Of a stretch of 64,000 nucleotides of DNA, positions 45,124-55,254 are shown in pieces. The translations under genes were made by a program, and so were the position numbers. A model generated the notes under the pieces. It did no database searches and was not told the DNA's origin. It worked only from the letters and a program-made list of their open reading frames with translations. This DNA is from Mastigocoleus testarum BC008 (lineage in GTDB: Bacteria > Cyanobacteriota > Cyanobacteriia > Cyanobacteriales > Nostocaceae): assembly GCF_001456025.1 (NCBI RefSeq), contig NZ_LMTZ01000099.1:57717-121716 (forward strand). The letters are read 5' to 3'. The first letter of the stretch is position 1. The number at the start of each line of letters is the position of its first letter.

Positions 45124-45756
45124 TCAATTACCAACAGTATGTACAACTTGATAGAGATGAAACTCGTTTTCTGCCAGTTCTTTCCAGTATTCGCGCACCG
45201 ATTCATATTTAGGTTCTTTGAGTAATAAGTCAAAGTTGTCAAGACTACGCCACTGTCCGTAATTAATTGTGCGAGTACCGTCAAGGGAGCGATGAAATGT
45301 AGCAGAAAGTAAGTCTGGATGCTCCATGGCAATCGTAACGTTTTCTTGCTCTAACTCTACTAAGCGTGCTTGATTTTCTGGCTGCATTCTGAATTCAGCA
45401 ATGTGGGTAAGTCCACCCTTAGAAATGCTAGGAATACCAACTTTTGATTCAGAGATCGCAATTTCATAAATATGACTATCAGGGCGATTAAATTCTGAAA
45501 GTTTAGTTCTTCCCGATTGCAGATTTGGATTTTCAAGAAACCCTTCGTAATCTTTTATGCTCTGCCATTGAGCGTAATTAACTACTTTTTCACCATCCAT
45601 ACTTTTGTGCAAGCTAGCAGAGACAAAGCCGGCTTGTTTCTCGACATCTGGCAAAAAATCTATAATGATATCGATTAAGTTTTGCTGTCGTTCGGGTTCG
45701 ACAGAAAAGATAACTATAGGGGTAATAACACTGTTATTTTTGTTAATTCTAGGCAT
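45124..45756 (-). CDS. double-domain antibiotic-biosynthesis-monooxygenase (ABM) protein
   Basis: 210 aa, two ABM ferredoxin-like domains: residues 10-100 (FSVEPERQQNLIDIIIDFLP, SASLHKSMDGEKVVNYAQWQ) and 115-205 (EFRMQPENQARLVELEQENV, SATFHRSLDGTRTINYGQWR). Each has the HxSxDG and N-Y-x-Q-W signature. ABM proteins oxidise aromatic or quinone substrates without cofactors, or act as sensors. In the same direction as its SDR neighbours. Confidence 0.9.
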   Translation of the reverse strand: MPRINKNNSVITPIVIFSVEPERQQNLIDIIIDFLPDVEKQAGFVSASLHKSMDGEKVVNYAQWQSIKDYEGFLENPNLQSGRTKLSEFNRPDSHIYEIAISESKVGIPSISKGGLTHIAEFRMQPENQARLVELEQENVTIAMEHPDLLSATFHRSLDGTRTINYGQWRSLDNFDLLLKEPKYESVREYWKELAENEFHLYQVVHTVGN

Positions 45757-45786
45757 TTTGGCTACTTCGTTATCTCCCTGTTTTAA

Positions 45787-46518
45787 TTAAAGCATTCCAC
45801 CATTCGCATAAATGGTTTGTCCTGTAATCCAACGAGCATCATCGCTAGCAAGAAATGCCACCACGTCTGCAATATCTTCTGGTTGTCCAATTCGGTTCAA
45901 GGGGGTTTGCTGCAAAACCATTTCGCGGATATCATTTAGCATCATGTCAGTATCAGTTGCACCCGGAGAAACCGAATTGACCGTAATTTTACGCTCTCCG
46001 AGTTCTTTTGCAGCAACGCGAGAAAACTGTTCGACAGCAGCTTTACTTGCTGCGTAAACCGACTGTCCTGGCGAACTCAAAAGAGTCGATGTGGTTGCGA
46101 TATTAATAATGCGTCCTTGATTTTGTATTCGTCGCGCCCCTTCTTGGAGTGCCAAAAATGTCCCACGAACATTAATCGAAACGACCTTATCAAAGTCTTC
46201 TAAGGTAGTCTCTACAATCGGTTTGCTAACGATAGCTCCGGCATTATTAACCAAAATATTGAGTGCACCCAAATGTTTTTCAGCATCATCAAACAGGTGT
46301 TTGACTTCACCTGGCTGGCTAATATCTGCCTTAATCGCTATTGCCTTACCGCCATTGGATTCAATAGCCTTAACCACACTCTCAGCCTTTTCTTTGCTAT
46401 GGGCGTAGTTAACTACAACTGCTGCACCATCACTAGCAAGTCGTTCGGCGATCGCCCTACCAATTCCTTTTGATGCTCCTGTAATAATTGCAACTTGTCC
46501 TGTAAGTTTATCTGTCAT
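45787..46518 (-). CDS. SDR-family oxidoreductase (FabG-like)
   Basis: 243 aa. TGASKGIGRAIAERL, NNAGAIVSKP, catalytic Ser in IATTSTLLSS, Y-x-x-x-K in YAASKAAVEQF, and WITGQTIYANGGML at the end. A close paralogue of 43012-43746, with the ABM and MFS genes in between, suggesting local duplication. Confidence 0.93.
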   Translation of the reverse strand: MTDKLTGQVAIITGASKGIGRAIAERLASDGAAVVVNYAHSKEKAESVVKAIESNGGKAIAIKADISQPGEVKHLFDDAEKHLGALNILVNNAGAIVSKPIVETTLEDFDKVVSINVRGTFLALQEGARRIQNQGRIINIATTSTLLSSPGQSVYAASKAAVEQFSRVAAKELGERKITVNSVSPGATDTDMMLNDIREMVLQQTPLNRIGQPEDIADVVAFLASDDARWITGQTIYANGGML

Positions 46519-46545
46519 CTTTCAAAAAATCCTTGTCTTAATATT

Positions 46546-46575
46546 TTGACTATTGACTATTGACTATTGACTATT
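46546..46575. repeat. heptamer repeat TTGACTA x4
   Basis: Four exact tandem copies of TTGACTA (46546-46573), a different heptamer from the TTGGTAA array. Short tandem heptamers are typical of heterocystous cyanobacteria. Confidence 0.85.
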
Positions 46576-46602
46576 CCTAGGGATAGAGACAAGCATGTAG
46601 AG

Positions 46603-46803
46603 CTAGGGCTTTCCATTGCTTTTCATTGTTAACGACCCTGATGCGCGTTTATGAAGCTTGGCTGTCTTAGCAAGTGCGATTGAGTTACTTCGTAATTTAC
46701 TAGGTTCGATGTCATCTGGAAATAACATTAACCCGGCTTGGTGATCGATCAGTAAAAATACTGAGTCTTTAGAATTAAGCATCCGGCTGAAATCTTGACT
46801 CAT
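46603..46803 (-). pseudogene. truncated isochorismatase-like hydrolase
   Basis: 66 aa. Residues 10-48 (SKDSVFLLIDHQAGLMLFPD, LRSNSIALAKTAK) match the start of the isochorismatase fold with its catalytic Asp, but after LAKTAKLHKRA the similarity ends and the chain stops, so the Lys and Cys of the triad are missing. It is a remnant of a duplicate of 46902-47591. Confidence 0.75.
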
Positions 46804-46901
46804 AATCGTTTTTCTTTCCTCTTTTTAGAATTATTTGGCAATATTAGCTTTGCGATACGCAATTCGGCGTATCGCTCCGAATGCAATGCAACCTACGTTC
46901 C

Positions 46902-47591
46902 TTACTTCAAACGCTCTTTTATATCGGGATACATTCCTTTTGCATACATTAAGTTATTGGTTACAAAGCCGAGTGCTGAAATATGTTCGCCAACAACCTG
47001 CATTGATGGTTCGTCTTCAGGGTTATTGTGGTCGCGCAGTAGTTCGCCCCAGATACCAACCCAGTTTGTGACAATTACGCCGGCTTGACTCATGCGAATC
47101 ATGGCTGCTTGAGTAGTGAGTAAATCCCAATTACCCGAAGCATCTATCACTGCATAAACGTCGTAACCAGCAGCAACAGCACTCATTGCAGGGAAAGCGA
47201 GACAAACATCAGTGGTACATCCAGCCATAATTAATTTCTTACGACCGTGTTTTTGAATCTCCTCTCGAAAATTAGGATCGTCATAGGCATTTACGTGGTG
47301 ACGGTCAACAATGGGAACATCAGGAAACATTTCAACTAATTCGCGAATCAGTGGACCTCCTGCATTCTTTCCACCGTGACCTCCCTGGGTCAAAATTATA
47401 GGTAAATTAAAGACTTTACCAATTTTTGCGAGTGCCAAAATATTTGAGTAAAGAGTTTCTGTTGGAATATCCCGACAAGCTGAAAGCAAACCGGTTTGAT
47501 GGTCAATAAGTATAAGAGTTGCATTATCTTTAGTGAGGCGATCTTCGTCTCGATAAATTCTAGGGTATCTTTGAGTATTAGGGTTTGACAT
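46902..47591 (-). CDS. isochorismatase-family cysteine hydrolase
   Basis: 229 aa. Catalytic Asp in LILIDHQTGLL, later VDRHHVNAYDDPNF, and nucleophile Cys in MAGCTTDVCLAFPA with the preceding cis-peptide region. The family includes amidases and nicotinamidase-like hydrolases such as YcaC; this one resembles YcaC-type hydrolases of unknown substrate. Leftward gene at the upstream end of the SDR cluster. Confidence 0.9.
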   Translation of the reverse strand: MSNPNTQRYPRIYRDEDRLTKDNATLILIDHQTGLLSACRDIPTETLYSNILALAKIGKVFNLPIILTQGGHGGKNAGGPLIRELVEMFPDVPIVDRHHVNAYDDPNFREEIQKHGRKKLIMAGCTTDVCLAFPAMSAVAAGYDVYAVIDASGNWDLLTTQAAMIRMSQAGVIVTNWVGIWGELLRDHNNPEDEPSMQVVGEHISALGFVTNNLMYAKGMYPDIKERLK

Positions 47592-48055
47592 TTATCTATT
47601 TAAATTTCCATCCAATTTAATTTTCAACCGCAAAGAACTCTTGACTGTACCTCCCTGGTATAGCTAATTTGTAATATAGTTAGGTCCTAAGAAGGTTGAT
47701 AAAGGATTTGCTAAGGTCTGATTTTACTAGATGGCGATCGCCTAGCACGTGAGTATGACATAAGTCGTAGCTGAGCACGCACCAAGGTGAAAGCTGTTCA
47801 TCTCGCAAAAATGTTTTTGATATCTTGAGGATAGCTTATTGCCAATCTATAAAACTCACGCAAATTCTCCAAAAAATTGAGAAAGCTTTAAGGGGTCCAA
47901 AAATATTCAAATCCAAAAATATTCAAATCCAAAAATATTCAAATCCAAAAATCTTATATTTCTAGCTCCAATTTGCGTAAATTCCAATTCAGTTTTATGC
48001 AACAATAACGTTACATTACATTTTTTAGATTATCCGGTTGGTATATTCGTGTCTA
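47592..48055. other. intergenic region with a 16-bp tandem repeat
   Basis: CCAAAAATATTCAAAT is repeated three times plus a partial copy (47899-47956). No gene is visible. The promoter of the leftward hydrolase cluster should be near 47600-47700. Confidence 0.6.
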
Positions 48056-48928
48056 TCAAGTTATTGTCCTCTTCTGTATGCAATTACTTTCTTTGATATA
48101 CTGCCAAGGTGTAACCCCGATTGCTCGCTTAAAGTGTTTGCCAAAATGACTCTGATTAGCAAAACCTGTTGCGATCGCTACTTGAGAAATTGATAAACCA
48201 CTATTGAGCAGATTTTTAGCGCGAGCGATTCTGATCTGAATTTGATACGCGTGAGGGGGAATTCCAACTTGTTTACGAAATGCGCGATTGAGATAAAAAC
48301 GACTGAAATTAGTAATATCTGCCAGTTGTTGAAGTGATACATTTTGGGCAAAGTTATCATTTAAATAATCTCGAACTTGTTGAACCAGTTGAGACTCATC
48401 TCCAATCGCTTTTAGTTTTGGACAATGTTTTGCATATCGTAAAATTATTGTCTCTAAGAGTTTTAGTAAAATTGATTCTTGTTTGAGAACAGATTCTTTT
48501 GAATTTTCTATCAGTTGATGAAAAGAAAAAATAAGTTGATTTAAATCTCTATCGGTGACTATCGGAGTTGAGAAAAACGGCAATCCTTGGGAATGTCCAA
48601 TAATTTCTGTTGCTAAATCTTGCACAAAAGTTGCATTGATGCGTAGTCCATTAAAGGTACAATTTACAGGAGTTTCTGAGAAAGCCTTATGCACTTCTCC
48701 TGGTTGAGTTAAAGTAAAACTCCCCGGAGGCACTGTATATTGAGTACCTCGATAATAAAATTGCCAAGAACTATTATGCATGATGGTCATCTCAAGTTCT
48801 TCATGCAAATGAGAGGGAAGATTTAAAGATGGAGACTTGCGGTAAGCAATTTCGATATTTTCAATATGCTGAGGTCGCCAAACTCGTCGTTGTTGACAGG
48901 CTCCATCTATATCCATACTTATCCTCAA
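48056..48928 (-). CDS. AraC-family transcriptional regulator
   Basis: 290 aa. N-terminal cupin-like sensor (LPSHLHEELEMTIMHNSSWQ, YTVPPGSFTLTQPGEVHKAF), C-terminal AraC double helix-turn-helix (VSLQQLADITNFSRFYLNRA and ISQVAIATGFANQSHFGKHF). It likely responds to a small molecule and regulates the adjacent SDR/MFS/hydrolase cluster (inference from position). Confidence 0.9.
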   Translation of the reverse strand: MRISMDIDGACQQRRVWRPQHIENIEIAYRKSPSLNLPSHLHEELEMTIMHNSSWQFYYRGTQYTVPPGSFTLTQPGEVHKAFSETPVNCTFNGLRINATFVQDLATEIIGHSQGLPFFSTPIVTDRDLNQLIFSFHQLIENSKESVLKQESILLKLLETIILRYAKHCPKLKAIGDESQLVQQVRDYLNDNFAQNVSLQQLADITNFSRFYLNRAFRKQVGIPPHAYQIQIRIARAKNLLNSGLSISQVAIATGFANQSHFGKHFKRAIGVTPWQYIKESNCIQKRTIT

Positions 48929-49161
48929 TTAAATCTAATAAGAAATATTTTTATACGAGCGATTTTTCTTAAGTTAGATTTATTTACACAAATATCAGTT
49001 ATATCTGAATTAAAAATTTAATATTTTTGATAATGTTTTGCATATCTTAAAATTATGATATGGCAATAAGCATGTAGATTAAAATCCCCTTTCTTCAAAG
49101 GGACTAGAAAATTTCCAAGCGAGGAAATGTAGTCTTATGTATGTATCTTCTCCATAGATTT

Positions 49162-50469
49162 CTATATGAGTTTAAACGGAATTTGAATTACAAACTCGGT
49201 TCCCTGACCTGGGGTTGAATAACAGTCAATTTTACCGCTGTGTTGCTCGGTAATGATTTGATGACTAATAGATAAACCTAATCCAGTACCTTTACCCATC
49301 GGTTTAGTAGTGAGAAAAGGCTCGAAAATTTTAGAAATTATTTTTTCAGGAATTCCATTTCCATTATCAGCGATGCTAATTTTAACCCATTTATTATGCA
49401 ATTGCTCGGTGCTAATAACTATCTGGGGTTTACGACTTATATTTCCATGGGATTCTTCCACAGCATCAATTGCATTTGCCAAAATATTCATAAATACTTG
49501 GTTCAATTTACTCGGATAACACTCTACTAAAGGTATTTCCCCATAGTTTCTAATTACCTCAACGGCAGGATGATCGGGTCGAGCTTTAAGGCGATATTGT
49601 AGAATCATTAGAGTGCTTTCGATTCCCCCGTGCAAATCTACAGGTTTTTGTTCTGCTTCATCTAATCGCGAGAAATTACGTAAGGAAAGAACTATTTGTC
49701 GGATGCGATCGCTACCCATTTTCATCGAAGCGAGCATCTTTTCTAAATCTTCTTCCAAAAAATCTAACTCCAAATCCTCAGTATAATCTTGAATCTCTTC
49801 CGGAGGTTCGGGATAATACTGTTGATAAAGTTTCACTAAATCTAGTAAACCCAGGGTATATTCCTGAACGTGAACAAGGTTTCCATGGATGAAATTCACT
49901 GGGTTATTAATTTCATGGGCTACTCCAGCAACCAGTTGACCGAGGGAAGACATTTTTTCACTTTGTACCAGCTGAATTTGAGCACGTTTAAGGTTATCTA
50001 AGGCTCGAGTTAACTCCGTGGTGCGTTGAGAAACCATACCTTCCAAAGCTTTTACATTTCGTAACTGCAGGTGAATTCGGATGCGTGCTAGTACTTCTTC
50101 GTGCTGAATTGGTTTCGTAATATAGTCAACAGCACCAACATTCAATCCCTTGACCTTATCCACAGAATCAGAGAGAGCAGTCATAAAAATAACTGGGATA
50201 TCGGAAGTCATGGGATTTTCATTCAGCCGTCTACAAGTTTCAAATCCATCTATTCCAGGCATCATTACATCTAGTAGAATCAGTTGGGGAATATAGGATT
50301 GTAGCCGTTCCAAAGCTGCTTCTCCATTTTTAGCGATCGCAACCCGGTATCCCTGCTGACTCAATAAATCAAATAGTACTTGTAGGTTTGTACTAGTATC
50401 GTCAACAACTAAAATAGTAGTCTCTTGACTTGCAACCTCTGGACGAGTTGTATTCATTAACATTTGCAT
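49162..50469 (-). CDS. response regulator-histidine kinase hybrid
   Basis: 435 aa. N-terminal receiver (TTILVVDDTSTNLQVLFDLL, phosphoacceptor Asp in LILLDVMMPGIDGFE, Lys in DYITKPIQ), coiled coil, then a kinase with H-box GVAHEINNPVNFIHGN, N-box NQVFMNILANAIDAVEE, D-box IADNGNGIPE and G-box TTKPMGKGTGLGLSISHQI. All catalytic motifs are intact. Directly downstream of the decayed hybrid kinase and the PhnD-like binding protein, with which it probably forms a sensing relay. Confidence 0.95.
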   Translation of the reverse strand: MQMLMNTTRPEVASQETTILVVDDTSTNLQVLFDLLSQQGYRVAIAKNGEAALERLQSYIPQLILLDVMMPGIDGFETCRRLNENPMTSDIPVIFMTALSDSVDKVKGLNVGAVDYITKPIQHEEVLARIRIHLQLRNVKALEGMVSQRTTELTRALDNLKRAQIQLVQSEKMSSLGQLVAGVAHEINNPVNFIHGNLVHVQEYTLGLLDLVKLYQQYYPEPPEEIQDYTEDLELDFLEEDLEKMLASMKMGSDRIRQIVLSLRNFSRLDEAEQKPVDLHGGIESTLMILQYRLKARPDHPAVEVIRNYGEIPLVECYPSKLNQVFMNILANAIDAVEESHGNISRKPQIVISTEQLHNKWVKISIADNGNGIPEKIISKIFEPFLTTKPMGKGTGLGLSISHQIITEQHSGKIDCYSTPGQGTEFVIQIPFKLI

Positions 50470-50477
50470 AACCTCCT

Positions 50478-50820
50478 AAACTAACGGTTTAACTATATTG
50501 AGAATGGCTTCATCATCAAAGTTCTGACTGAGCTCTAATAATTTATTTGCAAAGGGAATATACTGAGAGTCGATTTGTTTGAGGCGATAGGCTTCGTGGC
50601 GCACGTCTGCAATAAAACCGTCTTTAGCTGCTTCATACAGAATTTTCAAAGATTCCGACGGTGGTTTCAGGATCGCGTTTAAGAATTTGAGTGTAGCCTA
50701 ATATCCCGTTGAGGGGGGTTCTCAATTCGTGATTCATATTGGCAAGAAACTCACTTTTGGTAGAACAACAGAAAATCCAAGGAATTTCGTCGAGATTTTC
50801 ACGATGAAACCTCCTTATTT
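50478..50820 (-). pseudogene. decayed hybrid histidine kinase
   Basis: The start of a kinase core, KSEFLANMNHELRTPLNGIL followed by GYTQILKRDPE, runs directly into PPSESLKILYEAAKDGFIAD in another frame and ends IPFANKLLELSQNFDDEAIL with stop near 50478. The first part is the H-box; the second is the C-terminal tail usual for large cyanobacterial hybrid kinases. The ATPase and receiver domains between them are gone, so an internal deletion with frameshift created this remnant. Confidence 0.8.
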
Positions 50821-51755
50821 TCTTGCTGTAATCGAACTCGCATTTGTTTAATTGGTTCATAATCAGAGTCAATGACCAAGGTGTATCCAGCAGCCTGAGT
50901 TTCAACAATATCTTCAATTCCGTTAGGGATTGTCAGAAAAGCTTCTTTGATCGATTCAATTAACTCCGGTGGTAAACTCCGGGACACCAGTAATGGAGAA
51001 TGGGGAACAGGAGAAGATTGCCATAACACCCTTGAGTTCTCCGGAGTGAGTTTACCCAGATTTTGGCGTTTCATGTAAGAAGGAATATTAGTCGCAATTG
51101 CATCCACTACACCGTTTTCCAAAAGTGCTTCAGTCTTAGCATGGGTTCCACCAAATATTACTCGAGTAAAGTCTCTTCGGGGATATATTTCCAATTCCTT
51201 AAGTGCTGCACTGGGCATTAAATAACCAGAAGTTGAAGATGGACTCACAAAAGCAACGCGCTTACCACCTTTGAGGTCTTGGAGGGTTTTAATCCGACTG
51301 TTTGCCCGTACAATTATGCAAGAGCGATACCAAGGACGATTAGTAAATTTATCTATGGGAGCAACTATAGGTTTTACATTAGCTCCCCGTTCTAGGGCTT
51401 CCAGGTAAGATACAGCCCCGGTATATGCAGCATTTGCTCGACCGTCTACCAGCATATCTACATTATCTTTGTAACTACTGGCAATTAAAAACTCTACTTT
51501 TTGTCTGAGAACTTTTTCCAGATGTCGTTTTAAAGGTTTAATCATCCGTTCTTGTTCGACTCTACTTTGTGTCGGACTAATTCGCAAAGTAGCAATTTTT
51601 TTTAAGCCAATTGAGGTATTTGCTGTCGACGATTTATCTTTCTGTACTAATCCACAACCCCCCAATAGAAAAATAGACATCGCAGCGATTGTCAATGTTC
51701 TTATCCTTAAAAGATAGGGGTGATTTTGTCGGGGAAATGGTTGAGGAAGGTTCAT
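50799..51755 (-). CDS. PhnD-like substrate-binding lipoprotein
   Basis: 318 aa. Lipobox MSIFLLGGCG near residue 32. Fold of phosphate/phosphonate-binding proteins: ISPTQSRVEQERMIKPLKRH, GRANAAYTGAVSYLEAL, LKGGKRVAFVSPSSTSGYLM, RVIFGGTHAKTEALLENGVV. No ABC permease or ATPase gene is adjacent; instead two-component genes follow, as in periplasmic-binding-protein/kinase sensory clusters. Ligand unknown. It overlaps the start of the kinase remnant. Confidence 0.88.
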   Translation of the reverse strand: MNLPQPFPRQNHPYLLRIRTLTIAAMSIFLLGGCGLVQKDKSSTANTSIGLKKIATLRISPTQSRVEQERMIKPLKRHLEKVLRQKVEFLIASSYKDNVDMLVDGRANAAYTGAVSYLEALERGANVKPIVAPIDKFTNRPWYRSCIIVRANSRIKTLQDLKGGKRVAFVSPSSTSGYLMPSAALKELEIYPRRDFTRVIFGGTHAKTEALLENGVVDAIATNIPSYMKRQNLGKLTPENSRVLWQSSPVPHSPLLVSRSLPPELIESIKEAFLTIPNGIEDIVETQAAGYTLVIDSDYEPIKQMRVRLQQENKEVSS

Positions 51756-52270
51756 AAGATTTACCTACCATGGGGCTTTTGAATCAATAGTCAGACGGCA
51801 CAGTATTTACTATGAATCATGAGGAATAGTTCCCATGCATAAGTAAAATACTTATAACTATATGTATGATTCCCAATCGTATACAGTAGCGAACATTATT
51901 AAGAATTATGTTAATAGATGATCGTTTAGAAATCCTTTATTGAACTGGAATAGAATCGTTATTATTTTTGTTAATTAGTTAACTTTTATGGTTTTTACTT
52001 ACAATATTGGATAACTTTTTGCCAAAAATAAATATATTATTAGAAACATATACAATTAATAAAAAACTTACTTGTTCACAGTTTGAAACTATGGATTTAA
52101 AATTATTAGTTTATATTTTTTAATGGTATGTACAAGTCCTAAAATAAGTAATTATTACTTAAAGTCAAATACTTAATATTATTAATTAAATATTATTAAT
52201 ATCATAAATAGTAAACAAGTATCTTCATCAAGATATTTTGATTGCTAAAAAAACAAGGATAGAAATAACT
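51756..52270. other. divergent intergenic region
   Basis: About 515 very AT-rich bases between the PhnD-like gene and the esterase gene. No structure recognised. Confidence 0.4.
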
Positions 52271-53692
52271 ATGCATCAAAGAGGTGCAAATTTTAACGTT
52301 CAAAATAGACAGTTATTTGATATCACAAGCTACAATGATAATAAATCTAATAACTTACGAGTAGATTATCCTTCAACTGGTCAAAATCTGATAACGAAGC
52401 CAAATTGGAAGGTTAATGGTTTAAAAGTTAATAATTTAAAAAGTTATGAAAATCCTTTTTGTCATCACAACGAAAATAACTTAGAAGATAAATCCAACAA
52501 TAGCTTTGACGATTTAGTTATATTTGGTGACAGTTATTCAGACACTGGAAATGCATTTCATCTATCAAATAATACATTTCCTCCAAGTCCACCATATTTT
52601 GAAGGACGTTTGTCAAATGGTCCAATCTGGGTTGACAAAATAGCTTCTGAATTATCTTTGCAAGAAAGTGATATTCAAAACTTTGCTTTTGCAGGTGCAA
52701 CAAGTGGTCGTGAAGTTTTTGTTCCTGAAGGTACTAATATTATTGCAGAAGAACCAGGCTTCACTTCAGAATTACCGGGACTACTCGATCAAGTTGACCA
52801 GTTTGCTGATGGGATTGGTCAAGATGGTGCTGACCCCAATGACATATACTTTGTTTGGATGAATGGTAATGATTTTCAACTTTTAAATTCGAATTTAAGT
52901 TCAAGTTCAAATTCAAGTTCAAATTTAAATTCAAATTCAAATCTAACTTCAAATAATGTTTCAGAAATTCAAGTAGCAATCGCACAATATGTGAGTAATA
53001 TTTCCACAGCAGTCACACGATTAGCGAATTTGGGTGCAGAAAAAATTGCGATACCAAACATATCTAATTTGGGTTTATTACCAAAAGCGATTGAAAGTGG
53101 CGCTTCCTTACAAGGAACTCTCACAACACTTGCGATAAATTATGCTTTGGCTGACACCATTGATAATTTAGAAAGCAATTTAGGACTAGATATCATTGAA
53201 ATTGATGTATTTGGATTTACCCAAGCGATCGTATCTTCTCCCCAGGAATTTGGTTTCTCGAACATTTCCGACCCTTTAATTGAAGAGACTAACCCAGAAA
53301 ACCCAGATGAATTTCTTTTTTGGGATGGAGTTCATTTTACTACCCAAGCTCAAAAATTATTTGCAGATCTGTTTAAAGATGCAATTACTACTTCCTCAAC
53401 TAATACTTCTTTAAAATCTGAAACTTTCTCTCAGAGTAATTATGTATTTAGTGATGAGCATATAAATCAAGTTTCCGATGTTGAATTGGAGGTGGAACCC
53501 GGATGTAATAATATACCGGGTAGCAGTATGTCAAGCGTTTTTACAGGTATTTTTGATGTTAATGAATTGGGCGATCGCAACGCGCGAAGCGAACACAAAA
53601 TGCCAGGCTTTGACTATGCGCGGGGCTTTCGCACTAATATTTTCCTGGAAAATCAAAAGTTTTCAATTGATAGACCAACTCTAGTTGCGTAA
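52271..53692 (+). CDS. GDSL/SGNH-family esterase (lecithinase/hemolysin type)
   Basis: 473 aa from ATG 52271, preceded by AAGGATAG; an upstream ATT codon at 52238 is unlikely. Block I FGDSYSDTGNAF holds the catalytic Ser, block III WMNGNDF the oxyanion Asn, and block V DGVHFT the Asp-His pair. An Asn/Ser run near residue 210 (SSSNSSSNLNSNS) is low in complexity. The chain has about 75 residues before the domain and about 90 after it, with no clear signal peptide. It likely hydrolyses lipid or carbohydrate esters. Confidence 0.88.
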   Translation: MHQRGANFNVQNRQLFDITSYNDNKSNNLRVDYPSTGQNLITKPNWKVNGLKVNNLKSYENPFCHHNENNLEDKSNNSFDDLVIFGDSYSDTGNAFHLSNNTFPPSPPYFEGRLSNGPIWVDKIASELSLQESDIQNFAFAGATSGREVFVPEGTNIIAEEPGFTSELPGLLDQVDQFADGIGQDGADPNDIYFVWMNGNDFQLLNSNLSSSSNSSSNLNSNSNLTSNNVSEIQVAIAQYVSNISTAVTRLANLGAEKIAIPNISNLGLLPKAIESGASLQGTLTTLAINYALADTIDNLESNLGLDIIEIDVFGFTQAIVSSPQEFGFSNISDPLIEETNPENPDEFLFWDGVHFTTQAQKLFADLFKDAITTSSTNTSLKSETFSQSNYVFSDEHINQVSDVELEVEPGCNNIPGSSMSSVFTGIFDVNELGDRNARSEHKMPGFDYARGFRTNIFLENQKFSIDRPTLVA

Positions 53693-53698
53693 TTCCTG

Positions 53699-55177
53699 TT
53701 AAGGTAACTTAATACTTTCTCGAATGTTACCTTCTACATTACCAACACCTTGATTGAAATTACGATCTTGAGGACGAACTATCATCGGTAACCCATATTT
53801 AGGTTTAATGGAAATTACACCAGCACGGTCGACTTTTTGGCTATTGATATATTCCCATCGAAAACGTTGCAGTAACATGGCTAGAATAATTTTAATTTCT
53901 ATTTTGGCAAAAGCTGCACCCAAACAGAGACGCGGTCCCGAACTAAAGGGATTATATTCATAAATGGAAGGATTGATTGTTTCCCATCGCTCCGGTTTAA
54001 ATGCTTCAGGATCTTCATAAAGTTCCGGCATATGATGGGTGTGGTAGATACTTACAAGTACTTCAGTCCCTTTGGGAAGCTCATAACCTCCTAGTTCAGT
54101 AGCTTCAGAAGTAACCCTACCATTCCAAGGAACAGAGGTTAAGACTCGCATACTCTCTTTAATAACTCGATCTAGTAACGGAAGTTGTTCTAATTGTTCA
54201 ATTGTGGGCGATTCTCCATGAAGCACGCTATCAAGTTCATTAACCAAATCATAAGTTACTTGAGGATGTTGTGATAAAAAAAACATTGTCCAAGTCAGGG
54301 TGTTTGCAGTAGTTTCATGACCTGCAAGAAAAATCACTCCTGTATGGGCAATTAATTCGTCTTCACTTAATGAATGACCACTCTCTTCATAACGAGCTTG
54401 GATCAGCATAGATAATACATCGTTATCATCAGCCCCTTTGGCTTTTTTGTCAGCGATAATTTTTTTGATTTTTGTTTCATACTCAGCGAGGAGATCGAGA
54501 TAACGATGGAAGATTAGCCCAGGGATGTCAAAAGGGAATAACTTAATTGATGAGGATCTTTGGCAGTTGAGAATCTCTTGAAGCACTTCTCCTGCAGTAC
54601 TATCTACAGTATTTATATCCTCGCCAAATAAAGTTTTAGTTGCTATTCGCAGGGTTAATCTTTGCATCAATTGACTAATTTCACAAACTTGATTTATTGA
54701 AAGTTGGTCAATTTCAAATTGGGTCATAGCAACCATATCATCACGATATGATTCAACTTTATTTTTGTGGAAAGCAGGCATCATTAATTTACGTTGTTGC
54801 AGATGCGCTTCCTCATTAACGCCGAACAATCCGACCCCAAAATTAGTTAAAGGTTGGGTTCTTTTTGATTTATCTTTTTGACGATACAGGGTTCCTGATA
54901 AAGGGCTTTTATAGTAAATATGATGTTGATTAGTAACTTGACGAATAATATCTGGACCGTGAGCTAAAACTGTCCCCGGACAACCAGTATCCGGTGAGTA
55001 AATATTCGTACCTCCTGATGCAGCTAAAGAAACTACATTTCCATAGGTTTTAAACAGTTGATTACTATAAGCAATACAATCTTTGCCAAAATTAATTACA
55101 TTAAGGGTGCGACCAATCAAGGGTAAAGCGTCTGGTCCGGGAATTGTCCACTTAGGTTTTTTAGTTGATACGATCAT
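53699..55177 (-). CDS. cytochrome P450
   Basis: 492 aa. Haem-binding loop FSSGPRLCLGAAFAKIE with the Cys ligand, I-helix AHTGVIFLAGHETTANTLTW with the acid-alcohol pair variant, and ExxR helix KESMR. No N-terminal membrane anchor, so soluble bacterial type. Proline-rich start WTIPGPDALPLIGR. The substrate is unknown; neighbours give no strong hint. It converges with the esterase gene. Confidence 0.97.
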   Translation of the reverse strand: MIVSTKKPKWTIPGPDALPLIGRTLNVINFGKDCIAYSNQLFKTYGNVVSLAASGGTNIYSPDTGCPGTVLAHGPDIIRQVTNQHHIYYKSPLSGTLYRQKDKSKRTQPLTNFGVGLFGVNEEAHLQQRKLMMPAFHKNKVESYRDDMVAMTQFEIDQLSINQVCEISQLMQRLTLRIATKTLFGEDINTVDSTAGEVLQEILNCQRSSSIKLFPFDIPGLIFHRYLDLLAEYETKIKKIIADKKAKGADDNDVLSMLIQARYEESGHSLSEDELIAHTGVIFLAGHETTANTLTWTMFFLSQHPQVTYDLVNELDSVLHGESPTIEQLEQLPLLDRVIKESMRVLTSVPWNGRVTSEATELGGYELPKGTEVLVSIYHTHHMPELYEDPEAFKPERWETINPSIYEYNPFSSGPRLCLGAAFAKIEIKIILAMLLQRFRWEYINSQKVDRAGVISIKPKYGLPMIVRPQDRNFNQGVGNVEGNIRESIKLP

Positions 55178-55254
55178 TTTGGGTATATATGCTATCGACT
55201 TGGTTAAAAGTCTAGCAATTAGCAGTCAAAATTAAGTTTTAATCGTATATTTTC

